Position numbers and translations under genes: made by a program
NCBI RefSeq assembly: GCF_000005505.3
Contig: NC_016135.3
Location: forward strand, 11,874,613-11,938,612
DNA from: Brachypodium distachyon
Taxonomy: Eukaryota > Streptophyta > Magnoliopsida > Poales > Poaceae
Direction: 5' to 3'
Length of the DNA: 64,000 nt
In this document: in pieces, positions 24,646-35,639 of the stretch
How positions within the stretch are numbered: position 1 is the stretch's first letter
Layout: every line of letters begins with the position of its first letter
The notes under the pieces: model-generated
What the model saw: the letters and a program-made list of their open reading frames with translations, nothing else
The model's database searches: none
What the model was told of the DNA's origin: nothing

Positions 24646-24969
24646 TAATATAATTTTAATAATGTTTATATGTGAAATTACAATTATAAAAAGGGTGTGG
24701 CTATATCTAGGTTGCCCAATTTTTAAGCAAATGGCTTAAAAATCTAATTTGACAAATCAGAACCGTTGGATTAGTATCTAGACTCATTTTATCCTTCTTT
24801 TTCAATCATTCATTTCGAATATTAAGCACAAATCATATCGAACGGCTGAGGTATCAACTTGGATCAATCAGGCAACTTAGATATTGCAAAACTGTTATAA
24901 AACATGCATTATCATTTTTCATGTGAGTTTTCTTCTATTGATGTATACTCTCTAATATGTCAAACCATA

Positions 24970-24972
<3 letters not shown>

Positions 24973-25043
<71 letters not shown>
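24973..25043. repeat. Compound AC/AT microsatellite
   Basis: About 26 AC units run from 24973 to 25025, followed directly by about nine AT units to 25043. Confidence 0.98.
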
Positions 25044-27567
25044 AATTTTCAACCTAAATATACTTTGGGGGTCCTTTTACCAGAACGGAGGTAGTACGTA
25101 CCTAGGAGTAACATGATAGAGTAGTTGGTGGGTAGCGAATACGTTCGTGTCCATGGTACAGTAATGGTCCAGCCAACAAAACTCGACTCGATTGCCATCT
25201 TTTAAGTGCGCGAGGGTAGATGCATCGGGAGAGGCACGACGGAACGATATCATCTCCGTGGATCGCAATAGCGGTCATGCAAGCCATCCAAAACCGGAGC
25301 TATTATATATAGCTAATTAAAACACACACATGATAACAAACAAAACAAAACGAATCAGGAGACACTGCACGTACGGCACGCAGCATCGGCAGTGCGGCCT
25401 GCCGGCCGGCCGGACAGTAGTGTTTTTGTCCTGATGCCCGTCAAATTAAGCTAGAGCTTTTACGTACTCGTCCCATTCCCTTCAAGGCGCGCGCCGCACC
25501 CACCGACCGTTCTGTTGGCACGGCGGTCCTGCTGCACCTCGATCGGCAGCGGCACGGCCGGTAATCATCCGTGCGCAGCTGCGCACCAGCGTCTGCGTGG
25601 AGACCAGATAACGCGCGAGGGCCACGGCGTCTACGGCAGGAGTTAAAAGCAAACGCTAAACAAGCGTGACCAGCCGGCCGCAGTAGAGTGTACTCTATGG
25701 CAAAACGTTCCACGCTTACACGCACTGCCTGCAAAGGCCGGCCTTGATGACTGTGAGACGAGCGAGGCTCACCGCATACAGGACCCTACAGCTTCGAACA
25801 GTACGAGAGCTATACGTACGTAGTGGGGCGCACACCGAGATCTGATCCAACCCCGTGCATGCACAGTTGGTCCGGCCGCAGTACATATGAACATGTGCAT
25901 GCATGCATGACGCCAGAAAGTCGAACGCACGCACGTACAGCGGCTTGGCTAGAACAAGCGTCTAGCGCGCTACACAGCCACCTAGCTGGCTGGCGGATAG
26001 AACAAAGCTAATCCCATCCCAGTCGAACGGGTTGGCACGCACGTCCAGTTAATGGAGGTTCTCCTTTTCCGGGTGCGGTGCAGCGGTGAGCGTGCGTGTG
26101 CCGGTGACGAGATTTCTTGCACGGTGGGCTCGTCGACGCCTTCCTTCCCGCGTGTCGTATGCTCGTATGTCCCCATGCCGAGGCGAATATGATAGGCTAG
26201 CTGGGACACAGAACATGACTGCCCAGTAAATATTGACCTAGCTTCGTTGCTACTACGTGTCTACGTACGTACCCTGGCCACCAGCCGTGCACACGCATCT
26301 AACGCTCCACACTTCCCAGCTTCCTGAGCAATGCTGTTGATTACTTCACTTAGTTTGCTTAGGCCTAGGCTGGCAGGAGTTCTTCCGATAGTCAAAATAT
26401 ATAATCGAAGCAATTCGCAAACGCAAGGATGACTTATAGCTAGGTTTCGTGCGTAGATTATACATGACAGCACGAGTTCTAGCAATCCAACAAGAGATAT
26501 GCTGGTCTAAATGCTACTGTGCTACCGTTTTGTAGTGCATTTGGAAAGTTAGAAATAATATCATATTCAACAGTGCTGTGCGGATTAGTTGTAAACAAAT
26601 TGGTGGTTGATCCTTCAATCTCTCAAGAAATGGAAAATTACCTTCAACCAGGAAATGCTGCTGGAGGTGGTCAAGGGTTTATTTAACTCTACCGGAGGTA
26701 GAGTCCTGCCGTTTCTGCCAGGTCATGAGGCTTCTCTTTTGGGTGACTATGCACCGATGCACATCTCAAGATCTCTGACGCGCCCCCGGATTCACCTCCA
26801 AGATCTGCAACTCTTGGCCTGAAGCTGTCATCGCAACTGAGTCCCAGCTCGCCCCTGGAGTTCGGCAACCTCCCCAGCAGCCAACACCGCTAAAGAAGTC
26901 GAAGACTTCTACTTCATCTTTCTAGGCTGCGTCCGGCGTTACTCAATGAGCTCTTATGCCAGTTTTATGATCTTGTTTTGTGTGACAACCTGATACTCGA
27001 TACAGACTGTGAAACTGTCGTTTTTGTCCTGACCTAGGTCTCAATGAAAAGTTGGGACCGGGGGCTTTTGCCCCCTGATCATCTAAAAAAATGACAACAC
27101 GAGTGTACGACTCATCGATCGATTGATGTGGACTCTGGTCGACTATACTGTGGTTGCAACGTGATAATGATAAACGTTTTAATTGTTTCTGGTTTATAGT
27201 TATAACCTTTAATTTATCTTCTAACGCACATAAATTAAGTATAACTTCTTTGACGATTTATCTTGTGAAAACCTCTATTCAGGGAAAACTTGCAAACTTC
27301 CAATCTCACTCATTAGATCTCAAATAACGGTTTAGATGAAAGGTGAAACCTCTAATCACTTAAAGACATTTTACAAAAACCTACATGAGCTAGGTGACAT
27401 TCTCTCTAGGGTCTTTTTCGTGTAATGCATTATGTGATCAGAAGCCCCATCTTTATCTATTTGTTTATTTAATTTTTAATGGTTACAACCTAAGTTTTCC
27501 ATTTAGCACTGAATAAGACTTTTCACTCGATACCGCGATACGTACCTGCACCATGGCACCCCTACTA
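25044..27567. other. Intergenic; possible LINE 3' end
   Basis: No gene is supportable. The part at about 26600-27090 ends GGGGGCTTTTGCCCCCTG followed by ATCTAAAAAAA, resembling the 3' untranslated end and short tail of plant LINEs, but no coding domain remains. The GC-rich frames at 25441-25734 and 25716-26209 overlap on both strands and are unrecognised. Confidence 0.4.
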
Positions 27568-27905
27568 CTCCTTCTGTTCCATGATATAAGGCGCCCATGC
27601 ATTTTAAGGTCCAACTTTGACCATCAATTAGACTAACAAAATGTGAATTATGTGTTATAAAAATTATACCGTGGTACTCGCTCCGTCCAACGAAAGATGT
27701 ATCAAATTTGTCAAAATTTAAATGTATCTAGCCATGACTTAGTATATAGATGCATTCAAATTTAATCAAAATTGAGACATACTTTGTTGGACGGAGGGAA
27801 TATAATTTTTATAACACATAATTCACATTTTGTTGGTCTAATTGATGGTCAAAACAAAATCTTAAAATACGTGCATGTCTTATATTATGGAACGGAAGGA
27901 AGGAG
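27568..27905. mobile_element. MITE with another MITE nested inside
   Basis: The outer element starts CTCCTTCTGTTCCATGATAT and ends with the inverse ATTATGGAACGGAAGGAAGG, with TA at both sides. Its arms pair over most of their length (GTGAATTATGTGTTATAAAA against TTTTATAACACATAATTCAC), forming a long hairpin interrupted near its apex by the inner MITE. Confidence 0.85.
27677..27800. mobile_element. Inner Stowaway MITE (124 bp)
   Basis: Starts CTCGCTCCGTCCAACGAAAG and ends with the inverse CTTTGTTGGACGGAGGGA, flanked by TA at 27675-27676 and 27801-27802. It belongs with the MITE at 6094-6216. Confidence 0.85.
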
Positions 27906-28219
27906 TATCACAGCTCGTTAGAATATGCATGACAGCACGAGCATATGACCCATGAGTAAGCTAGGTTGAGATCTGACAGCCCTGAATGCTTACGGATTTT
28001 TCCGTCTAAAGTAAATGTTTACGGATGTGTGGAGCCGGCTTGGTGTACCGTTTTGGCAGGATAACTCAACCCGTGCATGCATGGCGCGCACAGCATGCGC
28101 CACGCAGAATTGCAGAGTCCCGGAGATCACCGCGCTGCTAGCGACCGCAGATCGCATCTGCACTGTCCTGAATCCTCGTGTCATCGCAACCGACACCCAA
28201 CCAGCCAGAGCTAATTTTT

Positions 28220-28550
28220 TTTAAATAATACGATTTTTTAAATTATTTTCAAAAATAATACGTGTTTTTCAAAAAAATTAAAAATAATACGGTCCCGGCC
28301 TCGCTCAGGCCGAATGGGCCTAGTCGGCCTGGCCCAAACCAATTAGGCCCAGTCGGCCTAGCCGTGGCCGACTGGAGGCAGGATGCGTAGAGTCCCGCAA
28401 GAGGTAGTCGGCCTGGCCCAAGCCGACTGAATCCCAGTTGGTTTCGCCCAGGCCGACAGGAGCAGTCTGTTTCGGTCAGGCCGACTGGATGCAGTTGGTT
28501 TCGCTGAGGCCGATTGGAACTAATTAGGCTAATCAGTTTCGTCAAAGCTA
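28220..28550. repeat. Subterminal GGCCGACTGG-type repeats
   Basis: An AT-rich stretch with repeated AATAATACG is followed by many imperfect units containing GGCCGACTGG and CAGTTGGTTTCG in both orientations. Such subterminal clusters are typical of DNA transposon ends and often bind transposase. Confidence 0.7.
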
Positions 28551-28603
28551 GTTGGTTGCATGATCAATGCATACACGGCTGAGACCCAATTTTTGTCTCG
28601 AAT

Positions 28604-28760
28604 CCTTGCTGTTTTTTGAACTAAAAAACTTGACAACTTGAATAAATTAACATAGATTGATAATGTGCTGGACAATTTTGGTGTCGATTCCTTGCGGATT
28701 TTTTAACTGAAAGACTTGACAACTTGGATAAATTAACATACATCGATAATGTGCTGGTTA
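28604..28760. repeat. 86-bp tandem duplication
   Basis: Two copies share CTTGACAACTTG and AAATTAACATA followed by GATAATGTGCTGG, spaced 86 bp apart with scattered differences. Confidence 0.8.
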
Positions 28761-28974
28761 CGGAACCAAGACACGACTAAAATAACATACATCGATAATA
28801 TCGCAATTGGACAGAATTAAAGATAGCAAATACAATTGAAACACAGTACAAGCACTACTGGGTCCACTTAGGCCATTTTTCGCTCGTATCGCCACGTTCT
28901 TCTACAGCCTTTGCCACGGCGGCCATTTCTTTTTGCCTCTCACTTTCTGCCTCACGAGCATCCTTGCGCCTTCG

Positions 28975-30264
28975 TTCCTCCTCTTGCATGCGAACGGTTT
29001 CTTCCTGTTTTTCCTCAGTGCTTCATCAAAGTAACGACGTTGTTCCTCCTATGCTCTTTGAGCTCTCTCTTTTGCTCCTCTTTCTCCTGGGCTGCAGCTT
29101 TTGCCGCACGCTCCTCCGCGTGAAAACGCTGCCATGCACTTCGTGACCTTGTGTTAATCTCTTCCACCGCCCAATCAGGCATCTCCATGTCAATCCAATG
29201 ATACCAGATGCATAGGGGCGGAGGAGACTACAAAATAGCCTAATGTTACAAAAAAAAATCGAATATGACACACACAACATGTTTAAGCACACCTAAATGT
29301 CCTCACCACAAGTTGCATTCGCGATCTCCGCTGCAATAGGGATGTAGCGTGCGCTAATGGTGGTGACGTGGTTCTCGGTGAACATCACCTTCCCGAGAAG
29401 CCACATTATATGTGCCTCAAGGCTCCGAGTGATCTGAGACTCAGTCATTTGGGTCTCTGGATACCCAAACTTCTGAATCTGCATGCAACAAAAACCAAGT
29501 GTTAGTAAACCCATGCAAGTATATGAGGTATGCTATTAGATATATTAACTTAAAACACATCGATGTAACCTGATAATTGAGCAACCAATCTAGCTTAGGT
29601 TCGTGAGCCTTCGAGGTGAGTGGCCCAGCTCCGGCAAGAATACCTTGAAAACGTAGGGCACAAATTAACACATAGTTCCAATAGAGTACACATTAAAACG
29701 TAGGACACAAATTAACACATACCTTGAAAACGTAGTGCCATACCCTCCTGCCAATCAGCTGGTGCCTGCAACAGTCCTATGGGATCACCCACCAATGGTA
29801 GTCCCAGCAGCATCGACACATCCTGGAGAGTAGGAGCCATCTCTCCCCAACGAAAGTGAAACGTGTGTGTTTCGGGCCTTCATCTATCCACTAAGCAGCT
29901 CAGCAATGAGTGGTCAATTTGTAGCCGTGTAGAGTTGAAGCCTCGTCCCTCGCCATCTACCATTTCCGCACGAGTTGCCTCAACAAGTCATGCGAAAGGT
30001 AAAAGGCCAGCCCACTTCAAACTGCATAAATAAAATGGACATGCAACGGATGAATGAAGAAAATGGACATGCAATGGATGAATGAATAAAATGGACATGC
30101 AATGGATGAATGAATAAATACCGCTGAATTCAGGCACGGTGTATCATCCAATTTTCCTTAGGAGTGCGCGTGACAAGGGGCTCGACACTCTCAGGATGCG
30201 CCACCAATCGAGCAGCCCGATGCTTACTCTCAATCTGCGGAGATAGCATTGATACTCTCTCCAT
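28975..30264 (-). pseudogene. Plant mobile domain (PMD/MAIN-like) coding remnant
   Basis: A likely first exon (30264-30122) starts MERVSMLSPQIESKHRAARL. After an intron ending TTTATGCAG the next part (about 30021-29723) includes LQIDHSLLSCLVDR, RPETHTFHFRWGEM and APTLQDVSMLLGLPLVGDP, the hallmark of the plant mobile domain. Another part at 29450-29296 has EAHIMWLLGKVMF and ISARYIPIAAEIANAT, also conserved in the family. The last part (about 29200-29033) is charged and coiled-coil-like (AEERAAKAAAQEKEEQKREL). Stops within the first two parts mark it as a pseudogene. PMD proteins include Arabidopsis MAIN/MAIL1, host proteins related to transposon-borne copies; this one sits next to a transposase. 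Confidence 0.75.
30032..30120. repeat. 30-bp minisatellite, three copies
   Basis: Units of about 30 bp containing ATGGACATGCAATGGATGAA repeat three times within the presumed PMD intron. Confidence 0.9.
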
Positions 30265-30329
30265 TTTGTACCTGCAACATTTATAAACATAGTTATACAT
30301 ACAATACAAAGTTAAGCATAGTTAAACTG

Positions 30330-30590
30330 AGAGTACATCTTAAAACATAGTTGAACAAAACGTACAAATTAACACATAGTTCCACACAGAGTACAAATTA
30401 AAACATAGCCACAAATTAACACATAGTTTCACATAGAGTACAAAATAAAACTTAGTTCCACATAGAGTACAAATTATAACATAATTCCACATAGAGTACA
30501 AATTATAACATAGTTCCACACAGAGTACAAATTAAAACATAAAGTACAAATTAACACATAGTTTTACATATTAGAGTACATATTAAGGCC
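30330..30590. repeat. About 33-bp minisatellite, eight copies
   Basis: Repeated units with ACACATAGTTCCACA and AGAGTACAAATTA occupy the gap between transposase and PMD. Two more such units occur at about 29655-29720 inside the PMD region. Confidence 0.85.
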
Positions 30591-30595
30591 ATACT

Positions 30596-32018
30596 CTAGT
30601 TTCTTCCTCTCCCTTGTCGTCCACTTCTCCCTCTTCCACAGGCAGTAGTTCCGCCAGTACCGAAAGTTGGACAATAAGTGTCCCTATGGCCAAAATGGTT
30701 GCATAGAAAACATTGTCGTACAGGTCCTCCGGCTTCAGATTCATCCATATCATTTCGGGTGCGCTTGGACGGGCGTCTGCCTGTGCCTGTCCGCAGTAGC
30801 TCAGGGTCAGGGATGTACTGCCTTTCACCAGGGGTTACCTTGTTGAAATTGCCCATTGCACGAAACCCTAGCATCTCACCCGTCCATGTGCTAAGCACAG
30901 ACTCTTTCAAGTAATAGGGAGACACAAATGAGATTGCGTCCATCCCTAGCTGCCCGCAAGCAGCAAGTACATGTGAGCAAGGAAGGTGAAGCAACTTTGG
31001 TTTGTTGCAGGTGCACTCACACGTTGGCCACGCTTCATTTCCAATTTTCACCTCATGTGTCCTCAATTCATTTCCACAACCGAACTTGCCAGTTGGCAAG
31101 CGCACCTCAAATCTGTGTTCTTGATTACCGATGGCGACGACAGTATGAGACCTAGCTTTTTCCATCTTCTCATCCATGTACTTCATAATCTTTTCACAGT
31201 ATGGTGTATTTGGGTTGTTCATGATATGCATTTCAGCTATCTAGCGTCTATCTCTGAAATACTTCACCGTGCCATGGAAAATACCCTCGACGATGGCTGT
31301 AAGTGGTATAGCCCTATTTCCCCTTAGGACAAAGTTGTATGTTTCTGCCAGGTTAGTAGTCATGACGTCATACCTAGCGCCATGTGTGTCATGCAGCAAA
31401 GACCACCGCTCCAGAGGCTCGTGCTCTATACACTGCTGAAAGTTTTTAATCTACCTCCCAACCCTTCTCCTAGTGCCGGGTGGGTCAAACCCTGGCAAGT
31501 CACAAAGCTCAACAGGTTCTTCCTCAGATGGTCCTATTCCAACTGCTGTCTGTGCAGCCACTGCTGCTACATGTGCTGCTACCGCTGCATTTCGTGCCGC
31601 TCTCCTCTCCCTAACATGTTTCTTCGTGACCTCATCAAGATAACCACGTATCTTAGTGTACTTCCATTGTTGGTTTTGTTTGCAGAGTTTCTTGAATAGA
31701 TTCATAAGTTACTTGTTCCTGAACTGCGAGAAGAAGTTGGCCCTCAAATGCCGCATGCACCAATGACTCTGCATGTCCTGCCATGGAGTTTGCTCATCAG
31801 GCCCAGGGTTTGTCAGTGTTCTTATCGCACTAAGTATGGCCGCATGTCTGTCATGAAGGATGCACACATTCGGCTTATCATGCACAACTGTTCTCTTGAG
31901 CTGGCTGAAAAACCATAACCAACTTTCAGTGTTCTCACCCTCCACGAAAGCAAATACGAACGAAACGATTTGATTGTTACCGTCTTGACCAATGGCGGTC
32001 AAGATCTGCCCCTGTATT
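30596..32018 (-). pseudogene. MULE transposase with SWIM and CCHC zinc fingers
   Basis: This is Mutator-type transposase, which would cut and paste the element. The MULE core starts GQILTAIGQDGNNQIVSF and includes AFVEGENTESWLWFF, NVCILHDRHAAI and QSHWCMRHLRANF (32018-31709). A middle part has WSLLHDTHGARY and NLAETYNFVLRG (about 31420-31330). The SWIM zinc finger CECTCNKPKLLHLPCSH and a C-terminal CCHC knuckle (CFLCNHFGHRDTYC) are in the 211-codon frame at 30596-31231. An in-frame TAG near 31235, a frameshift near 32010 and others between the parts inactivate it, and the N-terminal domain is missing. The SWIM ligands are all intact, so decay is moderate. Confidence 0.88.
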
Positions 32019-32044
32019 TGCCAGGCATATTACAGGCCACACCC

Positions 32045-32761
32045 ATCCATAGACCCATCCTAATTTTAATTTGTACGTACGTAGTAGCAATTCTTCAGTG
32101 TGGCTGGGTTGGCAGGCCCACGCATGGCAGCGAACGTACACTTGTGATTTTTCTCTTATTTTCTGAGAACAGCACAGCACGCACCTCTGCATGGGCTGTC
32201 AATTTGTCGAAGCAGTGAAGATATATGTTGACTGGGGCCTAGCCGTACAGATACAGCAGGGCACAGGATTGTGAGGGACCGTCGACTGTCAGAGGATGGC
32301 TAGACCAGATATTGCTGCTGCTCAGTTTGATGCAAATGTGTACTCCGCAATTGTGAGGTACAAGGGCGGTTGCCAGCTGCAGGATGCAGTGCCATGGCTG
32401 CACGTGAAGCTTGCGGGCGGTAGTTCGTATAAAGAGCAAGGACTCGTTATGATTTTCATAAAATTTGGGACAGTCATATTTTTTAAGAACTTTTCTACAA
32501 ATGTTATAGAAAATTTCCTATACTTTAATTTCATAAGAAATATAACATCCACCTACCACTTGTCTTTCGATTGAGGCATTTCTTCATATTTTCGTATGTT
32601 CTATCCAAACAACTATTCTCATGATTTTTCCATTATTTGTGATTCTCTGTTTTGCGCTAGCGATCTTGCCAAAAATATTTTTCTCATATTAATATTTTTG
32701 GTTTTTTCATTGCTTACTGCGATCCAAAAAGGCCTAAAAGAACCACCTGTTCATAGAATGG
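32045..32761. other. Unrecognised sequence upstream of the MULE
   Basis: A plus-strand frame at 32296-32450 reads MARPDIAAAQFDANVYSAIV and looks protein-like for about 50 residues before becoming AT-rich. I recognise no domain; it may be a gene fragment caught beside or inside the element. Confidence 0.3.
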
Positions 32762-32763
32762 TA

Positions 32764-32876
32764 CTCCCTCTGATTCTAAATTCTTGACTTAAATTTGTCT
32801 AAATATGGATGTATCTATTTTTAAAAAGCGTTTAGATACATGTAATATTTCGACAACAATTTAAGATCGGAGAGAG
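32764..32876. mobile_element. Stowaway MITE (113 bp)
   Basis: Starts CTCCCTCTGATTCTAAATTC, ends GATCGGAGAGAG, flanked by TA. Same family as 24534-24645. Confidence 0.8.
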
Positions 32877-33349
32877 TAACTTTTTATTCTGAAACTTACG
32901 GACAATTTATAATTTGCCAAGCATGCCTCCGTTCCATTCACAACTTTATATACTCAGATTTATTTTTAGATCTACAGGAACCTCCTCGTTCCATTTAAGA
33001 AGCCAGCCATACGTATCTACTCACATTTACATAGGCAGGAAGGTCCGTACAAATATGATGAAAATCATGTGGTTGTTTTAATCTACTCCATATGTAAATT
33101 GCAGTGCGTGATTAGGTGTCGCGCTCTTGTGGGGACTTGTGTTTGTTCACATGTACTTTTTAAAAATCTTTACTCCTACGAAAGATTCAATTGTTGGTGG
33201 CGGGGTCGTCACATTTTAGATGGGATATTTATTTTGCGTCACTTGTTGATTTGGAAGTATATTGCTACCTACATAACCATCCATATATAATTAGAAATGA
33301 CAAAGAAGAGCTTCCTTCCCGTCTTTGTGTAAAAAAATCCTGTAAGGGT

Positions 33350-33530
33350 TTTGCTATTTCTTAGGCGACTGAAAAATAACTATTTCGTAGTCGACGATAA
33401 CAACCTTTTGATTCAATCATTGAGATTCATGTAAGATTAATGTAGGTACGATGGATAAGAAAATCTTCAGTGGATTACTACGTTTGTCGACTGAAAAATA
33501 AATATTTCATAGACGACTGAGAAATAGACA
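33350..33530. mobile_element. MITE with GTCGACTGAAAAATA arms
   Basis: The left arm (GCTATTTCTTAGGCGACTG, then TATTTCGTAGTCGAC) is complementary to the right arm (GTCGACTGAAAAATA, then GACTGAGAAATAGA), giving a hairpin of about 180 bp. The exact ends and target duplication are unclear. Confidence 0.6.
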
Positions 33531-33534
33531 CTCC

Positions 33535-35252
33535 CAAATAGTAAAGTGTTTTCTTTAAACAATTTTTTTTGAAGTTTTCTTTAAACATATTATTTTTATC
33601 TGTGGCGTAGCTATACAGAGATATCGTGCTAGTATTCAATAAATATCCAATAAACGTTTAAATATTTTAAAAGATGATTATAGTATCATAATATGTTAAC
33701 GCTTCCACCAAATTGTTCGGCTACCGAAGTGCTCATCCCACGTCTTTCATGGCATCTATTGCGGATTTTCACGAATTATTTTGGATTCTAACCAAAAAGC
33801 ATTTCCGAGTAAAGCAAGGGAGAGGCTAGCCGGACCATACTATCACGTGCCAACACTGAACTCCGTTCTCTAATAAATCGGCAGTACGTAGACATCTGCA
33901 TTGTGGTCCTTGAGTGTCGTTGGAGTGATATATCATGGGCCCTTGCCCTGCTGGACCACATCGACCATGCCGGTAGTCACACCCATCGAAAACGGATGCA
34001 TATACAGCGTTGGAGTATATTCCAGTCCATGCGAATTTTGCACCGATACGTGTCGTAATTTTACGTGGTGTAATAGCAGTAATTTTGTACGTATATACAC
34101 GACACAAAGGATCAAAGCCTACATATTGTAGCAACTAGCAAGGCAAGAAAGGTGAGTAGTGCCAACTTCCACCACGAGTCTACTGACAACAAGACGAAGC
34201 TAGCTAGCGCCAACGGGCCGGCAATGGAATCTGCAGGCATGCGCCACTCTAGCCGGTCTACTCCGTAGAGATGAATGGTCAGGGTCAAAAGATGCATGAA
34301 CTAGTGGGGGAGGCAACAGACACACGCATGAACGGGAAACGGATAATAAAATCTAAAATAATCTTGAGGTTCGAGGCCGCTGCCGCTGTTTGTTGCGTAC
34401 CGGGGGGAAACGTGTGACCACTTGCGACAGCAGCGGCACCTACAGCCTACAGTGGCGACCGCCCCGCTGCACATTGACCAAATGACCAGGACGTGAAGGA
34501 AATGCCGCTGCCCATCGACCAGTGGTTGGCAGCACGTACGCCGTGCCGTGCGCGGTGGGGGCGTGGCAAAAGCCTTTCCGACACTACGTCGTTGATTTAT
34601 CAGTCCAACAGTAAGAAAAGATCGGTCCAATATGGTACAGGTGTCACCGTTTTTCTATCTCCATTATTTGAGTCTATGCCGGCCCCATCGGGTCGATGGT
34701 TGCGGCAAACCGCAGGATCGATTAATAGATGACCGTACATGATTACTCACTCAGGTCCAACCGGAAGAACTGTGATTAGTCAGACAAATATCGATCGATG
34801 GATTCCATGCCAACGCCGTGCATCAACTGCTATGGTTCCTTTCGCCCCAGCTGTCCTCACATGAAGATTTACTGAAAGATAGTGACGTGGCTGTACGCAT
34901 CAGGCCGGAGAAAAACAAATGCCTCGATGTGAACGTGTGTATCCATCTGCCTATCTTTATCGTCGAGTTCTGGCTAACTATTCAAGATTTTACACTAGTT
35001 TACAAGTTCATATTTTTTTTGAAAAAAGGAATCTATGGCTGTGTGTTGCGCACTACCGTTTATTACGACAACATAAACTGACTCGCTGGTCTCGTTCTCC
35101 GGTGCCATTTTTCAATCTCATTGCAGCCACGGGTGACCCGGCGCCACTTCGTCGCACAAGTTTCTTGAAGCGCTCTTCGATCAGCCAACACAACTCAAAA
35201 CTGAACCGGACTTCATTCCTGTGGTGGGCGGCATTGCTTGAGAATAAGAGAT
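33535..35252. other. Intergenic, nothing recognised
   Basis: Open frames at 33826-34134 and 34301-34630 (minus) have no known domain and no start context. No repeats stood out. Confidence 0.4.
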
Positions 35253-35639
35253 TATAGACCTGGGCATGGACGGGCTGGCCGGGCCCTAATCCCGACATCA
35301 TGGGCCATGTCCGGGCCTGAGTTTTGCCCACGTCCGGTCCCAAAGCCGTAAATGGGTTAAAATTAAAAAAAATCTAGAAGTAGATAAAAATCATTTATTT
35401 TTCCTAACGACAACAATTTAGAATCGAATTAGGGCTGCTCTTCAGTTTGTGCAGCGGTGAATAGGTTGGCGACTCGGTAGGCGACTGCCTCCCCCCACCG
35501 TCCGCCACTCCGGCGCCGGCGGCCACCTCTCCCTGCGCTCTCCCCTCCCCCTCCCCCCGCCGTCCGCCACTCCGGCGCCGGCGGCCACCTCTCCTGCCGC
35601 TTTCCCCCTCCCTCTCCCCCTCTTTTTCCCCTTCCGCTC

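Larger units (their letters stand above)
28210..32040 (-). mobile_element. Mutator-like element with plant mobile domain, decayed
   Basis: Reading on the minus strand, a MULE transposase (32018-30596) is followed by a plant mobile domain (30264-29296), a Lys/Glu-rich tail and a GGCCGACT-repeat end (28220-28550). Minisatellites of one family occur both between and within the two coding parts, supporting a single unit. The 5' end is lost: homology to the transposase stops near 32040. Terminal inverted repeats were not found, so the outer limits are approximate. Confidence 0.7.

Noticed and set aside
24973..25043. Microsatellite considered as a regulatory Z-DNA element
   Set aside because: No adjacent gene start to support a role; reported only as a repeat.
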